Below, piece after piece: positions 9,146 to 17,476 of a DNA stretch of 64,000 nt (its first letter is position 1; each line of letters starts with the position of its first letter). Source of the DNA: CAYVVD01 sp964454975 (GTDB lineage Bacteria; Bacteroidota; Ignavibacteria; Kapaibacteriales; UBA2268); contig CAYVVD010000017.1 in the NCBI GenBank assembly GCA_964454975.1, positions 1 through 64,000 of the forward strand. Direction: 5' to 3'. The notes below the pieces were generated by a model. It was not told the origin of the DNA. It searched no databases and saw only the letters and a program-made list of their open reading frames with translations. The position numbers and the translations under genes are program-made.

Positions 9146-11512
9146 ATGAAGTATTTAATTGTCATATTGATATTGCTTTTTAGTATCCCCGCATTGCCGC
9201 AGGACAGGATGGAGCAGTTAATTAAAAATCCTGAGGGGACCGAGTTTTGGCTTTGCTTCATGCGCAACTATAAAGACACTCAGAGCCGAAATCAAAAAAA
9301 CAACCTCCAACTCGAGCTATTTATCACCGCAAATGAGGATGCGGAAGTATTTATCGAAGTGACAAGCATCGGTTACCGGCAGCGCCTCAAAGTCCGGGGC
9401 GGGACTGTTCAGAATGTGAAAGTGGACCCATTGGCACAGATTGTAAGCTCCGAAGTAATTGAGACAGACCGTGCAGTACACATCAAGTCCGACAAGCCAA
9501 TAACAGTTTACGGGCTGAACAGGCGCAAACAGACAACTGATACTTACCTCGGACTTCCCAAGCATGTGCTTGGGACTGAGTACCGCGCTATGGCTTACAG
9601 TATATCAGAAGGGCTTATTTCAGAATTTGCCGTTGTTGCAACCGAAGATGACACACGTGTTCAGATTATTCCTACAGTAGAGACAAAAAAAGGTGTTATG
9701 CAGGGTGATACTATCAACATCACATTGAACCAGGGAGATGTTTACCAGGTAGCGGCGAAACCAAAACCCATTTCCCGTGATAAAAGCGACCTGACCGGCT
9801 CTTACATCAAGGCTAACAAGAAAATCTCCGTTTTCAGCGGTCACCAGTGCGCCTATGTCCCTGACAAGGAAATAGCCTGCAACCACCTCGTGGAGCAAAT
9901 GCCCCCGATACCATCCTGGGGCAAGCACTTCTACCTGGGAATGCTTAAACCGCGAACAAATTACAATTTCCGTGCTCTTGCAAATGAAGAGGGTACAAAG
10001 CTGTTTGTTGACGGCACTTTTATTAAAACACTTAACAGTGGTGAATTCTATGAAGATGTAAAAAAACACCCCATCCAGGTGGCTGCAAACAAGCCGATAC
10101 TCGTAACCCAGTATTCGCAGGGCTTTAACAATGGCGATTCAATCGGCGACCCGATGATGATTCTCGTAAGCCCTACACAGCAGTTTCTGAAAAAGTACCG
10201 TTTTGCCACTCCTGTCAGCGGATTCTGGGAGCATATGGTAAATATCGTAGTCCCGACAGAGGCAATTTCCGGCATTGTGCTTAACGGGAACCAGGTTGAA
10301 CCTGATTTATTCGAACAGCTTGGGCTAAGCAGGTATTCAATTGCATATATCAAAGTAGATTTTGGAACTCACGTAATCCAAGGGACTGAGCCTTTCGGGC
10401 TTTATTCCTACGGTTTCGGATATAACCACGACGTTTATGATGCTTACGGGACTCTCGGCGGCCAGTCATTTGTGGATTATAAACCTGAGCTGGACACACT
10501 CCCGCCTATTGCGGAGGTCCGTCGAAAGGAGAATAGCCTGGCCGGTAAGGTTATCATCTACGACGACAGGATAAACGACCGGGGGTTGAAAAGAGTTAAT
10601 ATAATAAATGAGAACCTCGATGCAATTGTCCCACAGTTCTCAGCGGCGGCTCCAAGCTTATCTTTCGATGCGTACCCAATGGACGACAATTATGGCCGCA
10701 TCCTCCTCGAAGCTGAGGATCTTGGTGGCAACATTAGCATTTATACAATTTGCTATAAATATGATGAAAATCTTGGCAAAATGGCTTATAACATAAGCAA
10801 GGGTGAAAATGACGACTGTCGCCCTGACCCCGGCTTGTGGGCAGGAGCGCACCTGAAGCTGTCCTATATCAACCACGCAGCATCTTTCTCATCAACCGGC
10901 GGGCTTCATGCACCAGGTATATTTTCTAACGCTACCGGCCTGGGAGGTTATTTTGGTTTTGCCGCGACACGCTTTTTTGAAAATGAATGGGCTTTAAGTG
11001 CAAAGCTGGAACTTGAGAACCTCGGCGGGATACTATCTGCCCCGGACAGCATTGTTTCAAGCATTCGCGACCCCGACACCGGCGGGCTTATACCATTCCA
11101 GGAGACAAGGCACTTAGACAACGAGGCGGTTTTTCTGAATTTTGCTTTGTCGGGCGAGTACCACGCCTCTAACTTCTTCTATGTCTTCCTGGGAATGAAT
11201 TTTGGTATTAACTTATCTAATTCAATCTCTGTCCTTAAGGAGATTGTTACTCCGCCCGATTATGCCTATGCAAACGGTTCGAGTGAAACAGAAGATGAGG
11301 ATGCACCCGGCGAGCTTAGTTCATTTAATTCCATTGTTCCGGGTCTTCTGGGCGGAATCGGCTTCAACTACAAATTCATGCCCCGCTTCAAAATATTCTT
11401 CGAAGCTGCCTACAACAGCTACTTATCGGACATTATCGGCGATGATGACTGGAGCGTAAGCAAAGTCAGCCTCAGCGCCGGTGTTAAGTATAGATTTAAT
11501 ATTTTAGATTAG
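9146..11512 (+). CDS. Outer-membrane protein with IgGFc-binding-like N-terminal domain and C-terminal beta-barrel
   Basis: About 788 residues; signal peptide MKYLIVILILLFSIPALPQ. Residues about 95-430 resemble the IgGFc-binding protein N-terminal domain: PITVYGLNRRKQTTDTYLGLP, YRAMAYS, FAVVATEDDTRVQIIPT, GSYIKANKKISVFSGHQCA and YFLGMLKPRTNYNFRALA-like text near residue 270. After a linker of about 150 residues, residues about 570-788 look like an eight-stranded outer-membrane barrel with alternating polar and hydrophobic strands ending in KYRFNILD. The start is taken as the ATG at 9146 rather than the TTG just before it. It is co-transcribed with the T9SS-sorted gene. Function unknown; adhesion or surface display is an inference. 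Confidence 0.7.
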   Translation: MKYLIVILILLFSIPALPQDRMEQLIKNPEGTEFWLCFMRNYKDTQSRNQKNNLQLELFITANEDAEVFIEVTSIGYRQRLKVRGGTVQNVKVDPLAQIVSSEVIETDRAVHIKSDKPITVYGLNRRKQTTDTYLGLPKHVLGTEYRAMAYSISEGLISEFAVVATEDDTRVQIIPTVETKKGVMQGDTINITLNQGDVYQVAAKPKPISRDKSDLTGSYIKANKKISVFSGHQCAYVPDKEIACNHLVEQMPPIPSWGKHFYLGMLKPRTNYNFRALANEEGTKLFVDGTFIKTLNSGEFYEDVKKHPIQVAANKPILVTQYSQGFNNGDSIGDPMMILVSPTQQFLKKYRFATPVSGFWEHMVNIVVPTEAISGIVLNGNQVEPDLFEQLGLSRYSIAYIKVDFGTHVIQGTEPFGLYSYGFGYNHDVYDAYGTLGGQSFVDYKPELDTLPPIAEVRRKENSLAGKVIIYDDRINDRGLKRVNIINENLDAIVPQFSAAAPSLSFDAYPMDDNYGRILLEAEDLGGNISIYTICYKYDENLGKMAYNISKGENDDCRPDPGLWAGAHLKLSYINHAASFSSTGGLHAPGIFSNATGLGGYFGFAATRFFENEWALSAKLELENLGGILSAPDSIVSSIRDPDTGGLIPFQETRHLDNEAVFLNFALSGEYHASNFFYVFLGMNFGINLSNSISVLKEIVTPPDYAYANGSSETEDEDAPGELSSFNSIVPGLLGGIGFNYKFMPRFKIFFEAAYNSYLSDIIGDDDWSVSKVSLSAGVKYRFNILD

Positions 11513-11558
11513 AAAGTCGGAAAGTCAGGAAACGTCCTGTCATCCTGATCGCCTTGCC

Positions 11559-11585
11559 CACCCCCCGCAATATGAGGGGGGGGTG
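11559..11585. other. GC-rich hairpin at the convergent junction
   Basis: An eight-base stem CACCCCCC (11559-11566) pairs with GGGGGGTG (11578-11585) around an 11-base loop. A second small hairpin, CAGGA/TCCTG, lies at 11526-11539. They sit between the barrel gene on the plus strand and the capsid module on the minus strand. Neither side has a clear T-run, so a terminator role is possible but not shown. Confidence 0.4.
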
Positions 11586-11621
11586 AACAAAATTTCGCAG
11601 GTATGACAATTAAAGGCAAAA

Positions 11622-11966
11622 CTACGGCACAAGGTTTACCGTAACAAAACCCGCGCCGGTGGTGCTGCTTAGCGCACGCCCGTTTACAGGTTCGCTTGCA
11701 GTTACTTTCTTTGCCTTGCCACCTGTGTCCGAAGTAACATCATCGCCGATGTCAACAGTTGTGGTAGTTTCGATGGCGATACTGCCCAGCGTTACGATTG
11801 CTGCAAGGTCGCCGTTCAGCCAGTCCACTTCACTAACACCCAGCGATTTTGTATCAGCTTCGCAAACGCTGCCCAGGTGCGATATAAATCTGAAAGCCGG
11901 GATGTCTTCCTTAGCCTCGATTGTAATTGCATGAGCCGGGCTATATGTTTTGTTGTTTTTTGTCAT
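11622..11966 (-). CDS. Phage capsid cement/decoration protein (DUF2190 family)
   Basis: A 114-residue protein with the DUF2190 pattern: YSPAHAITIEAKEDIPAF near the start, then alternating short strands with many Thr, Val and Gly (GSIAIETTTTVDIGDDVTS, GRALSSTTGAG). Members bind the outside of HK97-fold capsids and stabilise the shell after expansion. It follows the major capsid gene by nine bases with an AAGGA site before the ATG. In many phages the cement gene precedes the capsid gene; here it follows. Length fits the family and no break is seen. The assignment rests on remembered family pattern, strongly supported by its two neighbours. Confidence 0.75.
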   Translation of the reverse strand: MTKNNKTYSPAHAITIEAKEDIPAFRFISHLGSVCEADTKSLGVSEVDWLNGDLAAIVTLGSIAIETTTTVDIGDDVTSDTGGKAKKVTASEPVNGRALSSTTGAGFVTVNLVP

Positions 11967-11975
11967 ATCGCATCC

Positions 11976-12917
11976 TTAATTGTGGTTGGTATTTGAAATA
12001 AGGAAAGCCGCATCGCTTGCTACAATCTTAACAGCGTAGTTATCCGTGTTGCGGATTACCTTTATTTTGCCGCCGTTTTCGTAGTAGCTGTCAACCTCCG
12101 GCATTCCCTCGCGGCGGAAAGTATAGCCAAAGCTCGGGTTGTACTCGGAGCGGGACTTTGCCTCGCTCTGGTCAACGTATGCAATTACGATACTGTCGCC
12201 CCAGACATCGCTGAAAGTATCTCCGTCATTACTGTAAACCGATATGCCAACCCGTATCATTGGTATGTCAGTCAGCTCGGATAGCACGGCGCTATTCACC
12301 TTGCTGATGCCTGCATATTTTACCCGTTCCTGGATTTTAGCATGTTTCGTCAGTGCCTGGTAGGTGGCATCGCCGATAATCATCGTATTTGGGTAGCGGG
12401 CAATCTTGTTGCGGACGCTGCTCATCGCATCCCGGATTACTTCTATCGGGTCTGTACTGTTCGTATCGTCGTCGAATGCTTCGCCTGCTCCAATATCCTG
12501 TGTTAATCCCTGTGTGTAGTTTGCGGCGTCCAAAGCAAGAGCAGAGGATTCTTTCTCAAGTCCGAGTGCGAGTATGTCCCATAGCTGTTTCGCAATTCGT
12601 TCTTCATAACGCAGGAATGCAGCCGATTCTTCCTCTTCGAGATAGTCAAGCGCAATCTCTATGTCGCGTTCTTTTGTTTCGAATTCCACCATTGTTATCT
12701 CTGATGGCTCAATCCTGTTTGATTCGGCGCGGATGGATCTTCCTGTCTCGCGCACAACGAAAGCCTCCTTGCCAAACACAGGTATCTTGCCCTTCACCTT
12801 TGATACCTGCACATGGGGGAAGAGCGCTCCTGCTACCATTGCCGCATTGGAATAGCCCTGCACAATAGTTGTGAGCACCGGGTCCACGAGCCTTAATTCA
12901 TCTAATCTTGCCGGCAT
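11976..12917 (-). CDS. Phage major capsid protein (HK97-type)
   Basis: A 313-residue protein matching phage major capsid proteins. The N-terminal part (about 20-95) includes an extended loop-like segment (GALFPHVQVSKVKGKIPVFG) and a charged strand (EFETKERDIEIALDYLEEEE). Residues about 160-200 carry the typical helix-strand-helix DAMSSVRNKIARYPNTMI then GDATYQALTKHAKIQERVKY. The C-terminal part has SEYNPSFGYTFRREGMPE followed by NYAVKIVASDAAFLI, as in the A-domain and final strand of these proteins. It starts with ATG at 12917, directly after the protease stop, with AAAGGAGG in the end of that gene, so translation is coupled. Encapsulin is a less likely alternative because a prohead protease and a cement protein flank it. 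Confidence 0.8.
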   Translation of the reverse strand: MPARLDELRLVDPVLTTIVQGYSNAAMVAGALFPHVQVSKVKGKIPVFGKEAFVVRETGRSIRAESNRIEPSEITMVEFETKERDIEIALDYLEEEESAAFLRYEERIAKQLWDILALGLEKESSALALDAANYTQGLTQDIGAGEAFDDDTNSTDPIEVIRDAMSSVRNKIARYPNTMIIGDATYQALTKHAKIQERVKYAGISKVNSAVLSELTDIPMIRVGISVYSNDGDTFSDVWGDSIVIAYVDQSEAKSRSEYNPSFGYTFRREGMPEVDSYYENGGKIKVIRNTDNYAVKIVASDAAFLISNTNHN

Positions 12918-13778
12918 TTAACCTCCTTTGCTAATCATTATTACTGCTTCTTCATAAGAAAGACCGGGATTCTGCTCCACGAGGGCATTTGCCTTGTTGT
13001 GCAGTTCCAGCCTTCTGCCGTCTGTATGCTCTGTGTCAAAATTATGTTTGATTTCAGCGTCTTCGTAAGGAGCAGTCGCAAATTCCTTCATATCTGCAAC
13101 CGGGACGAGCCCTTTTGCAAAGCGTTTGATAGAATCAACATACCGCGGTTCATCCCTTGCGTTGTCAGCCTCCCAGGCCATCTCGAGCATATCCACAAGC
13201 TCGCGTGCCTGACCGGGTGTAAGTTTCATACCGTCGGGCGAATCTACCAGGCTGTCTGCAAACGCACGGAATTCTTTTACACGCTGTTCCTTTTGCATCA
13301 GATCAAGTTTTCCGCTCAGCTCTGCGACCTGCTCCTCGAGTTCCGCATTGCGTTCGTGCAGGCTCGTACCTGTGAAGCATTCCGTCTCGATTTCTGCATA
13401 CTCCCTTTCGCCACTGAACTGCACCGGAGCCAGACCTTTAACAGCCGGGGGCACAGCGCCAAGCAATCCAACATGCCGCAGTGTTTTATCCGGGAAAAGA
13501 GCAATGGAAACTTTCCGGTACATCCCCTTGCGCACCTGATCTGCAAGTTCCGGGGCAACGTCTTTTACTTTGGCAAGCAGACGCGTTCCACGTCTCGCAA
13601 GGCGTTCAACCCATCCGTAAGCCGCATCGTCATTCTTAGGGTGGCCTTTCACAAGGGGCGCTTTGTCGCCGGCGGAATTATAGCGTGCAGCAATTTCATC
13701 CAGGGAAGCCTCGCTGTAATAATCCTCCTTTCCGCAGCTTGCCCGGTGCTTGCCCGTCCTGAAAATTTCAATCCACAT
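12918..13778 (-). CDS. Mu-I-like prohead protease with C-terminal scaffold
   Basis: About 286 residues. The first 120 match phage prohead proteases of the Mu gene I kind: APLVKGHPKNDDAAYGWVE, KVSIALFP and LRHVGLLGAVPPAVKGL. His46, Ser91 and His102 are placed as in the Ser-His-His triad of herpes-assemblin-like proteases (inferred by pattern). Residues about 130-180 are a Glu/Leu-rich coiled coil, and the C-terminus (NKANALVEQNPGLSYEEAV) is like the scaffolding part seen in Mu-like phages. Such proteins guide capsid assembly, then cut themselves and the capsid N-termini. Start: ATG 13778 with AAAGGTG upstream; a GTG at 13784 would add two residues. It is the first gene of the capsid trio. Confidence 0.8.
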   Translation of the reverse strand: MWIEIFRTGKHRASCGKEDYYSEASLDEIAARYNSAGDKAPLVKGHPKNDDAAYGWVERLARRGTRLLAKVKDVAPELADQVRKGMYRKVSIALFPDKTLRHVGLLGAVPPAVKGLAPVQFSGEREYAEIETECFTGTSLHERNAELEEQVAELSGKLDLMQKEQRVKEFRAFADSLVDSPDGMKLTPGQARELVDMLEMAWEADNARDEPRYVDSIKRFAKGLVPVADMKEFATAPYEDAEIKHNFDTEHTDGRRLELHNKANALVEQNPGLSYEEAVIMISKGG

Positions 13779-13784
13779 AATCAC

Positions 13785-14065
13785 CTTTGTATTAGATTAA
13801 TGATACGGCGGCAAGCTAAGCCGTGCAGGTGCGAACGGCAAGGAAGCGCCGTTAAAAGGATTTATTGTAGAAACAAGGCAAGCCTTGTCCAAGCATTCAG
13901 GCAGGGAGAAATTCAATAAATTTCATTATTGTAACTATCCGGTTCATAGGCTATGGGGCAAGGTGGGCTATGTTTAAACCAAGGGCTATGTAACCCTCCT
14001 GATAATTCAACTGTTCTTTGTATATTATATGATGTGTTGAATTAATAATGCGAAAGGCGCTGATA
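13785..14065. other. Intergenic region with three short hairpins
   Basis: Between the divergent protease gene and the propeller gene there is no credible coding sequence. Three inverted repeats occur within 90 bases: ACGGC/GCCGT at 13805-13824, AACGGC/GCCGTT at 13834-13853 and ACAAGGC/GCCTTGT at 13873-13888. The region must hold the promoters for both directions, but I saw no clear promoter boxes. Confidence 0.5.
13867..13888. repeat. Palindromic repeat (GTAGA-type), degenerate copy
   Basis: GTAGAAACAAGGC is followed by AA and GCCTTGT, a seven-base perfect stem. It resembles the intact palindrome at 35789-35814, which has the same layout (TAGA, G/C-rich arm, GCAAGC centre). Both look like members of one dispersed intergenic palindrome family; the right arm of this copy has lost the closing TCTAC. 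Confidence 0.45.
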
Positions 14066-17000
14066 ATGAGATTTAAATTTTTATACGCTGTTCCGGCTGT
14101 TTCAATGATATTCCTTGCAGCCCTTGAATTTGATAAAATGTTCGATATACCGGTCGCATCCGATGGCGATTTAATATCGAAAGAAAGCCTGGAGTGGGAA
14201 CGGCAGCGATATATGGATCCCGCAACGGGGCAAATCCCATTCAATATTTACAAGCGTTCTCTGGAATACGCTAAATCACTACCCGGTTCATATAACCATT
14301 TGCTAAAAACCGGCGCCCGGATGCAAAGCACAGAATGGAACAGGCGCGGACCGTATTACTGGGGCGGGCGCACACGCGGATTTGCAATGGACATCCGCGA
14401 TGAGAACATACTCATCGGCGGTGGTGTTACAGGCGGTGTTTACCGTAGCACTGATGGCGGCCTGACCTGGCTCAAGACCACACTGCAAAGTGAAACCCAC
14501 AGCGTTTCCTGCCTTGTTCAGGACACTCGGCCGGGCTACGAGGACAACTGGTACTATGGAACGGGTGAATTCCGAGGCTCACCGCCATTCTTTCGCGGCT
14601 TTGGCATTTTTAAGTCCACTAACAACGGGATTTCATGGTTCCCCCTTGCAGATACACGCAAAAACCGGGTTGGAATATTCGACGAAGCATTCGACTTTAC
14701 AAATGAAATTGTGATTGATCCTACAGTAGAAGGCCCGGGTACTATTCTTGCTGCTACAACAATCGGTGGCATATACCGCAGCGCAGACGGCGGCGAAACC
14801 TGGAACCCGGTGATGGGCGGTTTCGGCAACGGCTACCCCTATTACACAGATATTTCTGTAACAAGCGACGGAGTGTTTTACGCAGCCCTCAGCCAGGCGT
14901 CATTCCAGCCTCAGAACACCGTTGTTCAGGGCATCTACCGGAGCGAGAACGGCATTGACTGGGTGGAGATTACTCCCGATGGGTGGCCGGCTGAATACAA
15001 CCGCGTGGAGATTGCGATAGCCCCATCGGATGAGTCGCAGGTATATTTCGTGGGCGATACTCCAAACCATGGCAAATGGACTACTAATTCCCTCGATTAC
15101 GACCTCTGGCACAGCTTGTGGAAATACACTTACCTCTCCGGCGACGGTAGAGACGAAGGCGGAATATGGGAAGACCGCAGCGAGAGCATACCACGCCCCG
15201 AGATTGTTCGCCAGCACATGAATTCACAGTCTTCCTATAATCTAGTAATAGCTGTAAAGCCCGACGACCCGGACTTTGTTGTTATCGGTGCTACAAACCT
15301 GTTCCGTTCAACAAACGGATTTAAAGATACAACCACAACTACGATTATTGGCGGCACATGCCCAGGTCCGGATAACACGTGTGATTATCATTATCGCTAT
15401 CCTAACCACCATGCTGATTTGCACCGTATCTTCTTCCACAAAAACAACTCTGATATTATGTTCACCGGTTCCGATGGCGGAATGCACAAGACGCTTGATG
15501 TAAATACGGGAGAAACAGAATGGATTTCACTTAATAACGGATATTTTACGACTCAATTTTATACTTGCGCAATTGACCATGGCGACAACAGAAGCAGGAA
15601 GATTGTCGGCGGCTTGCAGGACAACGGCACACTCTTCCACAACGCACCGGACTTAATGCTCCCCTGGGTTGATGTGAACCGTGCTGACGGCTTCTATTGC
15701 CAGATTCCGGATAATAGCGACGGAACTCTGTATGTATCCCAAAATTCTTCTCGCCAACCAAAAATCAAGATTTACAAGATTAAAGTGGACAAGAACGGCA
15801 AAAAAATTGATACTGCAAGAATTGACCCAATCGGCGGTTACGAGTTCATTTGGAACACACCGTTCATCCTTGACCCGAATGACAACCGTCGAATGTATCT
15901 TGCCGGAGGACAGATAATCTGGCGAAATAATAACCTTGATGAGATTCCATTCGGCAACGGGCGGGATTCCATCTCTACCAACTGGGACAGCCTGCAGTAC
16001 TCACGCGTAGAAGGTATTCACCCTTCACAGGGCTTCCCTGAGGAAATTACAGCACTTGGCGTATCAAAAAATCCGGAAGGAAGGCTATATTACGGCACAA
16101 ATCTTGGCAACCTCTATATGCTTGACAATGCCTCTTCGGGTCAGCCGGTAAAAGTTGAAATTACACCGCAAATATTCACCCCAAATGCTACAATCGGCTG
16201 CATAGCAATTGACCCGGAGGATGCAAATAACATCCTCGTTTCATTTACAAACTTTGCAGTGCAAAGCATTTTTCTAACCACTGATGGTGGTGAAACCTGG
16301 GAATCCGTGAGCGGAAATCTCGAAGAAATTCAATCAGGCAGTGGCGACGGACCGGCTGTAAATTGGATTGAAATAGTTAAGGTAAACGGCAGGAATTTGT
16401 ACTTTGCGGGGACGTCAACGGGGCTATACTCAACTGCTTTCCTGAATGGAATGAATACCGTCTGGGAGCAGGAAGGCGCAGAATCAATAGGCAATGCATG
16501 GGTGGATATGATGGATGTCCGCCAGCTTGACGGGTATATGGCTGTTGCCACACATGGCACCGGAATGTATGACGGCTTTGTAACAACACTTCCGGTCGTG
16601 CCGGGAAAACCGGGCCTTGTTGCGCCAACAAACCAGTCCATAAACATACCTCCAAAGCAGGTATTTGAGTGGGCAGAAACACAAAAGGCATTCCTATATA
16701 CGCTGGAAATCGCAACCGATGCTGATTTTACTGATATTGTAAAAACTTATTCAAATATTGATGGAACAAGCCTGGAAGCAAGTGGGCTCGAGAGTGGTTA
16801 TATTGATATGTTCTGGCGGGTAAAAGCACAGAACGCAGGTGGCTATAGCGAGTATTCCGATGTCTGGCGATTCCGCACAATGATTGGCTCACCGGAGCTT
16901 GTCTATCCCGAAAACGGCGATGAGAATGTTTGGCGAAACGTAACGCTTGAATGGGAAGCCGAACCCGGGGCACAAAAATATCACCTGCAACTTTCGGAGA

Positions 17001-17443
17001 ATTCGCTTTTCACAAAGCTTACTGTTGATTGGGCAAATTTAACTGATACTAAATTCAAGGTGCCTCCTTTACCGGAAAACAAACGATTTTACTGGCGTGT
17101 AAGCGCAATTGATGATTTTGCCGAAAGTGATTTCTCAACTACACGCCGCTTTACAACAGGGACTGAAACATCTGTCAGGATTCTTGATGCGAAGCTTCTC
17201 GGCGGGCCATATCCGAATCCTGCACACGAACATGTCTCGCTAAAATATTTCTTCGAAGCAGAGAGAATTAGTATCCGCCTGTATGACATTAGAGGCATAA
17301 TTGTTAAATCGCACGCGGATAGGAACGTCACATATGGAGAGTATATTCACATTGATGTTTCAGAGCTTTCTCCAGGCACCTACTTCAGTGTAATTGATTT
17401 ACCGCAGGGCAGGTTGACAAGAACAATAAGAATAATTCGTTAA
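14066..17443 (+). CDS. Large secreted beta-propeller (BNR/sortilin-like) protein with T9SS sorting domain
   Basis: About 1125 residues. Start taken at ATG 14066, which has AAAGG eight bases upstream and begins a signal peptide (MRFKFLYAVPAVSMIFLAAL); an ATG at 14048 lacks a site. Residues about 90-810 contain repeated Asp-box units, such as YRSTDGGLTWLKT, FKSTNNGISWFP, YRSADGGETWNP and FLTTDGGETWESV, typical of BNR/Vps10-like propellers. Residues about 825-1045 form two fibronectin-III-like repeats with matching FWRV/YWRVSA strands. The last 80 residues, from GGPYPNPAHEHVSLKYFF to the final RTIRIIR, are a type IX sorting domain. Probably exposed at or released from the cell surface. Substrate unknown. 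Confidence 0.8.
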   Translation: MRFKFLYAVPAVSMIFLAALEFDKMFDIPVASDGDLISKESLEWERQRYMDPATGQIPFNIYKRSLEYAKSLPGSYNHLLKTGARMQSTEWNRRGPYYWGGRTRGFAMDIRDENILIGGGVTGGVYRSTDGGLTWLKTTLQSETHSVSCLVQDTRPGYEDNWYYGTGEFRGSPPFFRGFGIFKSTNNGISWFPLADTRKNRVGIFDEAFDFTNEIVIDPTVEGPGTILAATTIGGIYRSADGGETWNPVMGGFGNGYPYYTDISVTSDGVFYAALSQASFQPQNTVVQGIYRSENGIDWVEITPDGWPAEYNRVEIAIAPSDESQVYFVGDTPNHGKWTTNSLDYDLWHSLWKYTYLSGDGRDEGGIWEDRSESIPRPEIVRQHMNSQSSYNLVIAVKPDDPDFVVIGATNLFRSTNGFKDTTTTTIIGGTCPGPDNTCDYHYRYPNHHADLHRIFFHKNNSDIMFTGSDGGMHKTLDVNTGETEWISLNNGYFTTQFYTCAIDHGDNRSRKIVGGLQDNGTLFHNAPDLMLPWVDVNRADGFYCQIPDNSDGTLYVSQNSSRQPKIKIYKIKVDKNGKKIDTARIDPIGGYEFIWNTPFILDPNDNRRMYLAGGQIIWRNNNLDEIPFGNGRDSISTNWDSLQYSRVEGIHPSQGFPEEITALGVSKNPEGRLYYGTNLGNLYMLDNASSGQPVKVEITPQIFTPNATIGCIAIDPEDANNILVSFTNFAVQSIFLTTDGGETWESVSGNLEEIQSGSGDGPAVNWIEIVKVNGRNLYFAGTSTGLYSTAFLNGMNTVWEQEGAESIGNAWVDMMDVRQLDGYMAVATHGTGMYDGFVTTLPVVPGKPGLVAPTNQSINIPPKQVFEWAETQKAFLYTLEIATDADFTDIVKTYSNIDGTSLEASGLESGYIDMFWRVKAQNAGGYSEYSDVWRFRTMIGSPELVYPENGDENVWRNVTLEWEAEPGAQKYHLQLSENSLFTKLTVDWANLTDTKFKVPPLPENKRFYWRVSAIDDFAESDFSTTRRFTTGTETSVRILDAKLLGGPYPNPAHEHVSLKYFFEAERISIRLYDIRGIIVKSHADRNVTYGEYIHIDVSELSPGTYFSVIDLPQGRLTRTIRIIR

Positions 17444-17476
17444 AAGCTATCAGAATTAACGGGGATTTAATTTCTG

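Larger units (their letters stand above)
11622..13778 (-). mobile_element. Orphan phage head-morphogenesis module (protease, capsid, cement)
   Basis: Three consecutive minus-strand genes encode a Mu-I-like prohead protease/scaffold, an HK97-type major capsid protein and a DUF2190 capsid cement protein. The protease stop and capsid start abut; the cement gene follows after nine bases. All three are full-length open frames with good ribosome sites. No portal, terminase, head-completion, tail, lysis or integrase gene lies on either side, where host-type secreted-protein genes occur instead. Either a prophage has decayed to its head genes or the trio has been kept for a host purpose. No duplicated target site was found at the edges by eye. 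Confidence 0.6.

Noticed and set aside
11976..12917. Encapsulin nanocompartment instead of phage capsid
   Set aside because: The gene lies with a prohead protease/scaffold and a capsid cement gene, which encapsulin systems do not have, and no cargo enzyme is adjacent.
12999..13919. 306-residue open frame on the plus strand across the prohead protease gene
   Set aside because: It is antisense to the protease frame, has a Cys- and Phe-rich composition with no domain, and lacks a ribosome site. The opposite strand has clear family motifs.
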